Of a DNA stretch of 64,000 bases, positions 43,870-55,000 are shown piece by piece. Position 1 is the stretch's first letter. Each line of letters begins with the position of its first letter. Source of the stretch: Ophiocordyceps camponoti-saundersi (nom. inval.) (lineage: Eukaryota; Ascomycota; Sordariomycetes; Hypocreales; Ophiocordycipitaceae); the NCBI GenBank assembly GCA_003339415.1, contig PDHQ01000030.1, positions 134,109 through 198,108 on the forward strand, written 5' to 3'. The translations under genes and the position numbers were made by a program. The notes below the pieces were generated by a model. That model was not told the origin of the DNA. It made no database searches and saw nothing but the letters and a program-made list of their open reading frames with translations.

Positions 43870-45820
43870 TATAGTTAAAACCCTTAGCAAGGCTAATTAG
43901 CCCCGGATATAACCCCTTATAATAATAATAATATTATTACGCTAGTATGCCTTATATAGCTTAGAACTATCCTATATATATTCTAGGAGGGGGAAAAACC
44001 GGAGAAACCCGGGGTAAAACCCTCCCCTTAAGCGTTACCTCGGCTTCGGGTCGGGCCACGCCCGCACCCGGTACTTTATATTTTTAATAAGTTAGGTAAT
44101 AATTAGTAGCTAAGGAAGCCGATATATCCCCCGGAACGGAGCCCGCGGTAATAAATATACGCGTAATCCGGGTTTAATACGGAGTCTATATAGCTTACTT
44201 ATTTTCCTAGCTATTATTATCGCTATAAACTAAGTCTCCGCGCTCGATTAAAGTAGCCTCGATAATTTAGTTAATTAAGGCCTAATTAACGCGGCTAAGG
44301 AATATATAAAGGTTTTACTAGCTTATAATAAACCCTATAATAGCTAGTTTTAAAAAGCGGCCTAATTATCGTAGCGAAGCCGTAGATAAGTTCGGAGAGG
44401 GGGTTAAAGGCGGTATTACTATATTCGCTTTTTAGCGTTTCCGCCCCGGCTACTATTAGAATCCGGTTAGCGCTAAAGGGGGAAAAAGGGCGGTATATAT
44501 AAAGTTTTAATTTATAAATCTCCGAGGTTAAGAAATATAAGTATTTTTCGCCCGGTCTTACGCCGCTTTTATTTTAAGGTAAAGTTAACTTTACTTAAAA
44601 TAAGTTCCTTAATAGAGAAAATAATAATATAGTCTTTTTCTATACGCTATAAGGTAAGCTAACTTATTTTTTATATATAAAGAGGTAAAATATTAGCTAT
44701 ATTATAGCTTTACTATATAGTATTTAGTAATATATTTAAGCTAATAATATTTAAAATATTATTAAGGTTAGATTTTCGGTATATAAAGTTCCGTATTAAA
44801 AATCTTTACTTATATTATTATATTTTTATTATAAATTTAATTTATATCCGCTATACTATTAATAATAATTATAAGGGAATTTCGCTAAGTTTTTAAATAG
44901 TATTTTTTTATATATAATTATATTACTAAAACCTTATTCGAAAACTTAATCTTTTTCTAAAAAGCCTCCTTACTACCTTATTATAAAGCTTACGCTAATA
45001 CCCCTTTTATAATAAGAATATAATTTTTACTAATTAAGTATACTTTTTCTCTAAAAGCGGTATAAAGCTATTTTAAATTAAACTAAAGCTTATAAATAAT
45101 ATCTTAGAAAATTATTATAATATTATTATTAGGTAATTTCCTTATTATAAGGGCTTAGCCTTATTTATAAAGTTTATAATTAATACTTATTATAATTATT
45201 TTAAAGCTTTAAACTTAAAATAATATAATAATAAAATTAAAGTAAATTATAAGCTAATATTTATATTACTTAAGAACCTATTTCTTAATAGTTTTCTTTA
45301 GCGCTTTAGCTATAACTATAGCTTATATTAAAGGAGTTCCGCTCCTTTTAAAGCTATAAAAAAAAGAGGAAACTATAGCTATAATAGCTGAGGAAATATT
45401 ACTAACTAATAAAATCGGAGTAAGGGGGGCGCCTCCCTAAACCCTCTCGGACTCCGCTACTTATTTAATAATTACCTATACGGAGACTAAGGCGTCCCCC
45501 GAAATAATCTTACTAATACTCGCCTTAGCTTCTAATAAGGTAAAAAATATAATAAACCTTTAGGTCCGAGTTTATTATAATTCGGAGTAGAGCTATATTC
45601 CGGGTAAAAAATTTTCGCGGTTACGATTAACCTATATAGCGTTACCCTCCCCCTCGGAGTCGCTCCGGGCGCGGCTCGAGGCTATCGCTATAAGGTAACG
45701 GAAAGAGCGGAGTCCGCTTATAATATAAGAATAAGGGGTCCGTATCCGCGTCGCTATAAGCGCGGAGTCCGTAGAATATATGAAAGTTAGTATAACCCCT
45801 TAAGCTTATTTAATCTTAGG
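43870..45820. repeat. RIP-degraded repeat relic (AT-rich island)
   Basis: About 2 kb of very AT-rich DNA without usable frames. In long runs (for example 44101-44340) there is no CpA or TpG at all while TpA is abundant and CpG persists. That is the dinucleotide scar of repeat-induced point mutation, which converts CpA to TpA on both strands. The original element cannot be identified from the remains. GC-richer islets (44035-44075, 45600-45760) may be less mutated parts. Confidence 0.8.
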
Positions 45821-46134
45821 CATATTCAGCCTTAAGCTAATTTAAACCTGGGGAGAGGTGCTTTCGGCAGCCAACATATAGAGCAGAATTCTGCCCGTCG
45901 CGAATCCGGTTACCTGACTCGGATTCAGCGGGGGAGGGGATTGATTCATATTCAGCCTAACCGTAGCTGGGGTCTGGGGATAGCATGGCCCTCTTCCTGG
46001 ATACTAATCTAACTACCGCCCATCGTTTTGAACCTTTCCCCTTTTTCTACAACTCGCTCACAACCGAGACTTTACACCGCTTCACGTAAGTTATTCATTT
46101 TCCCCTAGTTAGCTTGAGAAGCAAGAAAATCACA
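45821..46134. other. Junction of RIP tract and accessory gene
   Basis: CATATTCAGCCT occurs at 45821 and again at 45947, possibly a repeat boundary. The pyrimidine-rich leader of the next gene follows. Confidence 0.4.
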
Positions 46135-47450
46135 ATGAAGCCAGCGGCCCTCTTCGTCACTCTTGCTAGACTAGCTGCCTCCATTCCTCCACCTACACAA
46201 CCCTTACTGAGCTCAGAAACACGACAGGTTCTTGGAGAGCTTTTTAGGAAAGGCCTCAGCAGATTACCTGTCGGTGAGGATGGACTTCGTTCCGGAATAT
46301 TCCCCAAAGGCGGAGAGAAGCCTTTTAATAGTCTTCCTGGCGGCCTTCCAGAACTGAAAAACACAAATCCGATTGGATCAGGGAGAGTTGTGAGTTTCAA
46401 CAGATCGAGGTGATAAAAACATATGCTAACGAATGAGCAAGAGCACCAAGACGCTGACCTTCTCAGGATGCGCGAGGAAGAGGAGCTTAAACTGCGCCCT
46501 GCAAGCTCAATTAAGAACAGTATGTAGGCTGCTCCGAACGAGCGTTCCGATCTACAGCAGTCCACTGAAAGCTACGGTAGAATCTTCAACAAGCTTCAAG
46601 GGGGTTCAAGGCCGTTGGGACCAGCGCGAAAGTGCTTGGAAAGGTTTTCGGAGCACTCAGTTGCCTGGGACTGTCAGTTGATGCTGCCGATGTCTTTCTC
46701 GCCGCTCGCGAGATGAGAGATAAGCACTTAGACATATTTAAACCCAGGCTAACATTCGAGAACAGCGGTAACCCTAAAGATCCCAAAAGCGGCGACAAGA
46801 CATTCAAGCCCGAAACAGCGCCAAAAGACGAGGGCGATGACTGCCTCGAAAGACTTTATGGTCAAGAAGGGACTGTTGGGGGGAAATGCGTCAGCCGGAA
46901 ACCAGCGAAACAAAGTCGAGGGGGAGTTCTGGGAGCGTGTGCCAGCATCGCATTCTTTAAGGAATTTGTTCTTTGGATAGCGCACATGGACGAACAATAT
47001 TTCCACGTCTTTGTTGATGCTCCTGAGAGAGTTGTCGAGGCCTTCAAGCCCAGCAAGTCGTTTGAAAGCCGCGACGACAGACTTGGAGATCCTCAAAATG
47101 GCGATAAGAAATCAGGCTCTCAGCCAGCACAAGACAAGAATGGGTCAGCGTCTTCGCCAGCATCGCAGCGCCCAGGCGAGAGGCAGCAGGCAAATCGGGC
47201 CATCGAGGATTTTATGAAGAAGTGGACAGACAAAGGATGCGGTTCCAGCACGCAGGGGACGTGTCAAAAGACACCTCAAGAGCTTCTTCCGAAGTTTCCG
47301 GCTGCGTTTTCTACTTGTCAGAAGGGCTTCATATGGACATGCTGCGGATGCATCTCGAAGTATGAGATATCCCAGGGGCAAGCTGGCTGGATAGACGAGG
47401 AATATGGCTACAGCGCACGCAACTTCTCTACCAGCGGGTGTGCAGATTGA
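46135..47450 (+). CDS. Secreted Cys-containing protein with internal duplication, unknown function
   Basis: Probably three exons: 46135-46389, 46442 or 46444 to 46519, and 46581 (or 46594) to 47450. This gives about 400 residues. The first intron (GTGAGT...GCTAACGAATGAGCAAG) is convincing; the borders of the small second exon are uncertain, and two frame-compatible versions exist. Signal peptide: MKPAALFVTLARLAASIPP. A helical segment (VLGKVFGALSCLGLSVDAAD) precedes two related blocks: FKPRLTFENSGNPKDPKSGD and FKPSKSFESRDDRLGDPQNG, each after an amphipathic helix, suggesting internal duplication. The C-terminal about 90 residues contain eight cysteines (KGCGSSTQGTCQKTP, CQKGFIWTCCGCISKYE, SGCAD). 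No family recognised. It lies at the edge of the RIP tract, in the accessory block, and is a candidate secreted effector. Confidence 0.6.
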
Positions 47451-47842
47451 CCCCGTTTGCTTCTTGTGATGCACCTTTGTAGTCGGCCGAAGCACACCAC
47501 ATACGGTGCCTACTCACGAAAGGGCAGCTGTTAATGCCTGGCTACTCCTAGAGAGCGGTAGTATCGTAGGTTAATGTTGCCTATTATTCCGGAGAGACTG
47601 GTCTTTGAGCTTTTTTAAATAGGTAGTTTTGAATGTGCTTGTCCGGCTGTGTAAGTCATGCATCTTGAGGGTTGCATTCCGAATGAGATGCCACAACCTG
47701 CCGACTCTGATGAATGTGGGATACAGAAATATGACTGAGCCAAGGTTATTCTGCCTACCTACATACGTAGATACCTATCTATTACCTATCTACCACCCAG
47801 TAACTTAGGAGGCATATACTACCGAGTGGCATATAACCTCTC
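47451..47842. other. Intergenic spacer
   Basis: Facing 3' ends of the Cys-containing protein and the NRPS-like gene. CCTACCTACATACGTAGATACC-type repeats lie near 47752-47800. Confidence 0.5.
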
Positions 47843-50800
47843 TTACCCGTGGTAGCCCGAAGCCTTACCTAGGCACTTACCGGAACGCTTGCCCTCTACT
47901 GAATAAAAGCCTCTTGTCTCCCAAAACGCGATATAACGTTTTACTAGCTTCGCCGTTAATGGCACATACTGAATATCAGACCTCCCTTTGAGAGCCTCGA
48001 CAGCGTTGCGCGAGTCATAAATGGGCGGATTCTGGCAAAGTTCGAGCCTTGTAAGGCCTCCGAACGGTGTCTCCTCGAACATTGGCAAGGCCGGGGCGAG
48101 GGGTCCGCTCGGATCCCCTCTTTCAATGAGAACATCAAGCCAGGCTTTGTAGCTAACCAAAGACACGGCGTAGCCGGCCTTGTTCAAAAGAGCGCAAGTT
48201 TCATTGACGGTTACCGAGTCTTGAGGAATAGGGGAAAGCAAGCTGAAGGAACGGCCCAGGTTTCTCCTGAAGCGCGAAATGTGCATCACGGCTTTGACGA
48301 CGTAGTCGACCGTGACGTACTCGATTCGTGACTTGAGGCTCGGCCAGAACCCGAGCTGTATGCAGCCGACGATGAGTCGAGACATGAAGTCCTTGGGATT
48401 GCTTGCTCCCGTCTGCGAGTGACCCATGATGAACCCCGGCCGGTAGATGACGACGGGCAGGCCTCGGTCCCGCATCCTTCGCACCATTCCCTCGGCCGCC
48501 CATTTGCTTTGGGCAAAACCTGCTTCGTACCGCGTCCCGAGTAAATGAGGCTGGATGTCTTCGTCTTCGAGCACCATCTTGGTTCCGAGGAAGTGGCCGG
48601 TTTGGCCCCAGACGTCGATGCTGGACATGTAGTGGAATGTCTTTCGACGGCCTGCTGCGGCAAGGCTGAGCATATTTCTCGTGCCCTGTATGTTGGGTGT
48701 ATAGTGTCCCTCGTACGAGTCGCAATAATTGACCTTGGCAGCTAGGTGAAATATGGCGCTGGCCCAGTTCGCAAGCCAGTCAAATTTATCTTTACCCAGG
48801 CCGAGATAGGGTTGAGACACGTCGCCGATCAGAATCTCGATCTTGCTGCTGAGGGAAAAGTCGGCCGGCCACAAGTCATACTGTTCCATATTCTCCTGCA
48901 GCCGACGAGCTGCTTCGACAGAATTGTCCGCTCTGACCAAACAGGCGACTCGTTTCACATCGGGTTCCAAAAGAAGCTGCTCCAAGAGGTATGCGCCGAC
49001 GAACCCGGTGGCACCCGTGAGGAATATCCGGCCTTCGCCGTCCGCCCACCAGTCGGGCACCAGTTCAAAGTTGTCGACAGTCTGAATATCCTGGAACCAT
49101 TTGGCGCTCAAGTCGGGTGCTGTGACTGACTCCTTGCCTCCCACGATAAACTCGAACAGTTGTGAAAACTTGGAGTTGCTGTACAGATCGTGCATGGAGA
49201 TTCGCCGCCCCATCTTCGTCCTGATCTGCGCAATGAGCGCAGCACTCTGTAATGACGAGGCTCCGAGGGCTTTCAGGTCGTCATCATGGGATATTCGAGG
49301 TAGGCCCAAAATGTCGCTCCAGATGCTTCTCAGCGCAAGCTCTGTTCCAGAGCCGTTTGGCAGGCCGTTAATTGGTCGGTTTTCGTGACAATGTCCGTTT
49401 GTGTTCCCATTTGCATGGCCTTTGACCAGTTCGCTCCCGTTGCAAGGAGATAGTTTTTCTGGGCCATCCTCAGGTCCATTCTGCCGATAGTTTCGAGATT
49501 CGCTGTCCAGGCTTCTTAATAGGGCTTGTCGATCCACCTTTCCTCTGATGTTCAGGGGGATTTCCGTTACCGTTTTCACTTTTTTGGGAACCATGTAGAA
49601 GGGTAGCCTCTGGCGAGAGAATGCAATCAAGTCATCTGCCTTGAACTGCCCGGCGTTCCCTGGCACGACAAATGCGATCAGCATCCCAACATGACCTGAT
49701 CCTGTTGCTGGTCGAAATACTACGGTAATAGACCTGGCCAGTCCACTCAGGATTAAAGTCCGCTCGATGTCTTCCAGCTCGACGCGGAATCCATCAACTT
49801 TAACCTGGTTATCCACCCTTCCTATGAAGTCAAGTGTGCGCTCATGTTGGCGCCATTCCCCAATGTCGCCAGTACGGAAGAGGCTGACTGTCGACGAAAC
49901 ACCGGCTGTGATAGATTCCCCATTCAGGCTGTTCTCGGTGCGTCGTAGGAACTTCGCTTCATTGGTGTCGGGGCTATTCACGTAACCCGCCGACATCTGC
50001 GGACCAGCAATACAAATCTCACCCCTCTCCTGGCTCTGACGGATCACATTAAGCTTGTCATCCAGCAGGAATATCTTCATCTGCCCGACTGGACTTCCGA
50101 TGCTTATTCGGTCACGTTGAGTTTCTTCCATGGTGATCTCATGCATCGTGACAAACGTCGTGCACTCCGTTGGGCCGTAGGCATTCCACAGGTGCTGTGG
50201 CGGACCGTTCTCAAGCACGGCACGCATGGTCGTCGTACTGGCAGCTTCACCAGCGGTCAGAACATGTTTCAGCCCGCGAAAGATCCCGGGAGACGCGCGT
50301 GTGATGATTTGAAATAGCGCAGTCGGCACCATCATGACACTTATCCGCTGGTCGGCCAAAAACTCTTGCAGGCTGAACGGATCCGTCACTGTCATTTTTG
50401 GGGCGAAGATTACAGTAGCACCTGATAGCAGTGAAACCCATATCTCGAACAGGCTGAGGTCAAATCCGGGATCATTGAAAGCTGCCAGACGATCGTCGCA
50501 AGATAATGGCGTGACAGGTGTATTTCTGGCAAGGTGAAGGATGTTTTTGTCGCTGATTTGGACAGCTTTTGGCTTTCCGGTTGATCCTGAGGTGAAGAGA
50601 ATATGGGTGCGACGGATACTCTGTCCCTCCGAAGTCGCGAAATCATCACCGATCCCAGGGCTTTGTTCTTGGATATCACTCAGATGGAGGAGACTGAATC
50701 CCTCACATTGAAGTGACTCATGTTTGTCTGCAATTACCCGTTTGACTTTAATGTCACGGAGCATGTCGATGATGCGTGACGGCGGATTGGCCGGCGACAT

Positions 50801-51049
50801 GGGAACGCAAGTGCCTCCAGCAAGGACGACAGCTACCTGTGCGAGGACTTGTTGATGCCCAGCTTCGAACACGATGCCGACTGGCTCATTCTGTTCTAGT
50901 CCACCATGGCGGAGACTGCTGGAGATAATTTTGGCCTTCACGATAAGGTCGTCATAGGATAAGACGTGGGTGCCATCCACGACGGCCGTGGCGTTGGGTG
51001 TTTTGTCTGCCCAAGAAAGGAGTTGGTCCTTCAAGTCTTTCTTGAACAT
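47843..51049 (-). CDS. NRPS-like A-T-R enzyme with variant reductase triad
   Basis: Single exon, 1068 residues from MFKKDLKDQLLSWADKTP; in-frame upstream ATG at 51298 only adds leader. The adenylation domain (about 20-530) has LFTSGSTGKPKAV, NAYGPTECT, FRTGDIGEW and NIRGKVDR, so an acid is adenylated. By hand alignment to GrsA the pocket reads about D-L-F-M-L-A-A-T-F-K; the leading Asp suggests an alpha-amino acid. The carrier domain has LGASSL with the likely phosphopantetheine Ser599. The reductase domain starts RIFLTGATGFVGAYL (about 676). Its SDR triad reads Ser (HYMSSIDVW) and Lys (QSKWAAE), but the expected Tyr of YxxxK is Phe845 (GFAQSKWAAE, codon 48515-48517). An intact R domain releases an aldehyde or alcohol; loss of Tyr suggests another release chemistry or an inactive reductase. 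No condensation domain. Likely cytosolic. Confidence 0.88.
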   Translation of the reverse strand: MFKKDLKDQLLSWADKTPNATAVVDGTHVLSYDDLIVKAKIISSSLRHGGLEQNEPVGIVFEAGHQQVLAQVAVVLAGGTCVPMSPANPPSRIIDMLRDIKVKRVIADKHESLQCEGFSLLHLSDIQEQSPGIGDDFATSEGQSIRRTHILFTSGSTGKPKAVQISDKNILHLARNTPVTPLSCDDRLAAFNDPGFDLSLFEIWVSLLSGATVIFAPKMTVTDPFSLQEFLADQRISVMMVPTALFQIITRASPGIFRGLKHVLTAGEAASTTTMRAVLENGPPQHLWNAYGPTECTTFVTMHEITMEETQRDRISIGSPVGQMKIFLLDDKLNVIRQSQERGEICIAGPQMSAGYVNSPDTNEAKFLRRTENSLNGESITAGVSSTVSLFRTGDIGEWRQHERTLDFIGRVDNQVKVDGFRVELEDIERTLILSGLARSITVVFRPATGSGHVGMLIAFVVPGNAGQFKADDLIAFSRQRLPFYMVPKKVKTVTEIPLNIRGKVDRQALLRSLDSESRNYRQNGPEDGPEKLSPCNGSELVKGHANGNTNGHCHENRPINGLPNGSGTELALRSIWSDILGLPRISHDDDLKALGASSLQSAALIAQIRTKMGRRISMHDLYSNSKFSQLFEFIVGGKESVTAPDLSAKWFQDIQTVDNFELVPDWWADGEGRIFLTGATGFVGAYLLEQLLLEPDVKRVACLVRADNSVEAARRLQENMEQYDLWPADFSLSSKIEILIGDVSQPYLGLGKDKFDWLANWASAIFHLAAKVNYCDSYEGHYTPNIQGTRNMLSLAAAGRRKTFHYMSSIDVWGQTGHFLGTKMVLEDEDIQPHLLGTRYEAGFAQSKWAAEGMVRRMRDRGLPVVIYRPGFIMGHSQTGASNPKDFMSRLIVGCIQLGFWPSLKSRIEYVTVDYVVKAVMHISRFRRNLGRSFSLLSPIPQDSVTVNETCALLNKAGYAVSLVSYKAWLDVLIERGDPSGPLAPALPMFEETPFGGLTRLELCQNPPIYDSRNAVEALKGRSDIQYVPLTAKLVKRYIAFWETRGFYSVEGKRSGKCLGKASGYHG

Positions 51050-52075
51050 GATGAGAAAGTCTTTGGAGCACGAAGCAGGGTAAGCCGTGGTCTTTTTTCC
51101 AGTGTTTGGGGCGAATGCAAGTATGTATGTGTGTGAGTGAGTGACTGTGAGTATCAAGACAGGATAGGGCATCCAACTTATATTTATGTTCTTGTATCTG
51201 CGACCTTGTTCGGTCCTTCGTGCAATAAGGCTCTGTACAGCGCGGGAGTCGATTTTTGACCACGCGTTTCCACGACCATGAAGCAGACATGCAAGCATAA
51301 CATCTTCTCAGCATCTCACCGACGATAGTCGACAAGCCATGTCGCACTCGAGCTTGAAGTACCTATGCAAACCTCTTAATGTGTGGAGCCAATCTATGAC
51401 TAAAGCCGAGTAGTTGTTATCATGCTCGCTCCCTAACATCTGCCACTGATGTATGAGTATCCAGCATATTACTGATAGGCTGGTTGCATTTCTACTGTCA
51501 GTCTCTGAGCCTCTTTGACCGGCTCGAGCTCGTTGCATAAACTCCCATCTGGATGGTATAGTTTCAGTGCCACTGATGCGACTACAAAAGCTAACACAAC
51601 GAACTACATAATCACTGTCATTATATCGGATAATCGTAGTAACTCTTACTCGATGAACAATGTAAGGGAAACAAAGACTGTGGTTAATCTTAACCTTTCT
51701 GGAGCATCTGCAAAACTCTAGTGCCATGTGTGATATGACTCAGACCTCATCTCGCGTTCTGCCATGCCTCGTTTGCCCCCCCCCCCCCTTTCCTCACACT
51801 CTTCTCCTTACGGTAATTTCATCTGTGCTAAGGATTTATGCCCCCGTAGCATTTCTTCCTGTATGCATCGCGAAATTCCTCCTACTCAGTGGAATTAGTG
51901 TCGCCTTCCCGAAATACATACCGACCTAGGTAGGTAGGTAGTGATGTAGGTAGAACTTAGAAGTATGCAAAGTAAATCAGCACATACCGGTTGACTGCTA
52001 TCGCAACAACTTATTATATCTCCAGCGGTTGCACAATCGGCGGCCTATCATGGTTAGTTTGTTAGCTTCCTGGAA
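51050..52075. other. Intergenic, NRPS-like promoter
   Basis: No gene seen. TG/TATG repeats near 51119-51150 are in the NRPS-like leader. ACCTAGGTAGGTAGGTAG lies at about 51924-51941, and a poly-C run near 51777. Confidence 0.5.
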
Positions 52076-55000
52076 TCATCGCCCTTCCGCATTGAGACAT
52101 ACTTGGTAGCAGCCCTGATGATCCGTTGTGTTAGTTGTAGGTCTCTCTGTCGGTTCACAGATTCTGTGAGACTTACCTTTGCTTCTGCTTCTCGGATGCT
52201 CCGTGGCTGTTCATCCTGATAGTTTCCGATGTTAGCCTTATATCTATATACATGTGTCCGTATGAGAATCTTACACTGCGCTTGACTTCTCGGGTGAGAT
52301 TCCTACAGCCGTATTCATCTATTCCCGCCATGCACATTTTCTTAGATGCTTCAAGCGCCTCTTTCTATTCCCGATTATGAGTACTATTCGTTTCTTTCGA
52401 GTCGAGGCCCATGGTGGATAGTGCTTACCTCCCGTGGTATGGCAACACGGAGTTCGTTCCGGGTATTTCCCCAGTATATGGCAACTCGGTCGCAACACCG
52501 CTTGTTGACATCGTTCGGTAATTCTCCACATCTCATTGCCTAGGTAGGTAGTGTATGTACACGTATTAGAAGACTTTCCCAGAGTTACAAAGGTTCACGA
52601 GAAACACTCACAGCTAAACAGCCCTAGAATTGTCCGATGGCATAAGTCCCCGTCTCTAAGAAAGTTTTGCTTGTATAAGTAAAGACTTACATTCATCTCC
52701 CAGTACTGCTGTGGTAAGTCTGGGGAGAAGTCTGTTCTCAACTTGCTCAAGTCTGCATAACGAGGAATATCTGAACAGGACAAGGCTGGTTGCTGCTTTA
52801 ACGTCGAGTCAGCGCACCGCCAACCATTCAAGTTGGTGGGGAAACAACCTACTTTTTCTTCCACATCACTGGACTCTTTATGTCCAGAATCTGGAGGCTT
52901 TATCGTGTTCGCCGTCGGCCTCAAGTCGCCCCCGTGCCCCTTGGTCTGAGCCGGCTCCCTTGCACTTGATTGACAAGCATCCTTGCCGTTGTTTGGCGGA
53001 AGAGTAGAAAAGAAGCCCATTTTCACCGCATCATCCAGAATGTCGGCCGGGATAGGCTTGTCTTTGGTGAACGACTTCACTGGACACGATGTGCCCCACT
53101 CAGTGCGTTCGCAAACCTGAAATTCACTGCCGGCACATTTGTAAAAAGTTTTGGTCCTCCATTCTGGTTGCTGGAGTTTAAAACCTGTTAGTATCGCGCC
53201 GCGATAGTCTGCATGAAGAGGCACCGTCTTACACTCTCCACTGGATTTGCCGGCTGGTGCTTGTGAGCGCTCGATCCAATCGGAGGTATGAGCTCCTTGA
53301 GGATCCCAGACTTCTCGGCCTGTTCCTTCAAACCACCCGGGATCGCGTCGGGGCTTTCAAAGGATTGACACGCTCGGCCCCTGCAATACTGCAGTCGACG
53401 GTTGTACCAGCCCCATGTGCTCTTGCGCGTCCCGCACCTGGTTCTGCCCTGCCAAATGGCTTTCTTCCATGGAGAATTCCAGACCGCTTCATCCTGACAA
53501 TCGACAACATCGCGAGTCGAGTTGCAAAACAGGTCCATTTCCTGGGGAAGTTGGATTCGGTAGTCTTTCAGTATCTGTTCAAACATACCCAAGGGAGGAA
53601 CCAAGTCCAGCCTGAAGTTGTTCTGGAAATCTTTTTTCCACCTCTCAATGTCTCTTGCCCGGAAGAATTTCTCGAGATCAACAACGCGCTGCTCTTCCTC
53701 ACTGTAGGAGAACCTGTTATTTTTAGGGCGCCATATCTCCTCAAAGAACCTGTCGTCGTATTTTCTTCTTTCCGCGAGCAACCAATGCGTAACTTCAGTC
53801 TCGGTATCAGCCTGAAGTCGTCTCTTCCCGTCCTTTAGCTCGTGACACATGCTCTCGTCTACCGTCTTGCTTGTCGTTGTAATCATTTTCTTGATATCCC
53901 GTCGCGCCGCATCATCTGTAGCATTCGTAAGCGCCAAGAAGTGAAGCGTAGTCAACTGGCCTTTCGCCTCCGTCGCGGTGAATACGACGGCGGCTGCCTC
54001 TGACAATAGCTGGGTCTGTCCCATGGTCATGAACGTGTCAGACTTGAAGTATTCTTCTACCTTTTCGTAATAATTCTTCCATCCTTGAATGCGCTTTTCT
54101 TGTATGAGCTCGTTCTTTTCTTCTGCCGTCAGCCCGGTTGTTGCATCGAGTATAAGTCTGAGAAAAGTAGTCAACACCCCAAGTGGCCACAGCGGGGTGA
54201 AAATGAGCAGGTCATCCACGAGGCATAGAAGAGTATCGGTCGGATTAGGTTTGCCTTGTTCCACGTCTCTCACAGCCTCCATAACACAGCCCGCGAAGGG
54301 TGCAATAACTGTTAATGCAGCAACCCGGCCCAGAACAGAGGTGTCGTTTGCAGAGACTTCTGAGACATGCGCTGCCCAAAACCCTAAGTTAACGAACCCT
54401 GGGCCTGCCTTTGTCCATGATTTCAACTTCATCGGGTTAGTTGACGTAAACTTCTGCTTGAATCGCTCGCGTTGCTGGGAGATTGGCACCAGGTGGTTAT
54501 CGGCTTTGTCTAGCCCGAGCTTGGTCCCGAGACTCTTCAACTCCATCGCCGCAAAGTCATCGGATATTTTTTGAAGCTATCGAGCTGCTTTAGCAGACTC
54601 GTCTGACATTGGTTCAAAAGGTTACTCACAGTCTGACTGCAATCCTGACCAAGGCCGCGTTTCACCACGATGCCGCATGCCTTGGCGACTGAGCCCTTCA
54701 TTGCGTCGAAAACTAGTTCATCATTAGCATCCGCAGAGACTCGTCTGTGAATCAGCTCACTTTTTCTGTTCTGCTCAGTCCGGCCTGACTTTTTCACCAC
54801 CCTACCACCGTCCTCGAATACCCACACCGCGTTCTGTAACTTCCTAGACTTATCAACCTTGTATGGTTGGGCTTCTGCGGTTAACTTTTCGTAGGTCTTG
54901 AAACCATGCTCGGCGGCTCTTTGAGAAAACGTATGTATATCGAAGGATTTCAGGCCGCCCTTGCTTTGTAGTTGCTTCATGGCCCCCTTCGCCCAGTCGA

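Noticed and set aside
52612..52623. A 12-bp microexon in the large Cys-containing gene
   Set aside because: It keeps frame, but a single longer intron (52540-52690) does so too, so the simpler model was kept.
54537..54630. Apparent frameshift in the large Cys-containing gene
   Set aside because: A 53-bp GT-AG intron (54577-54629) with a CTAAA branch-like site joins both frames in phase, so no lesion is needed.
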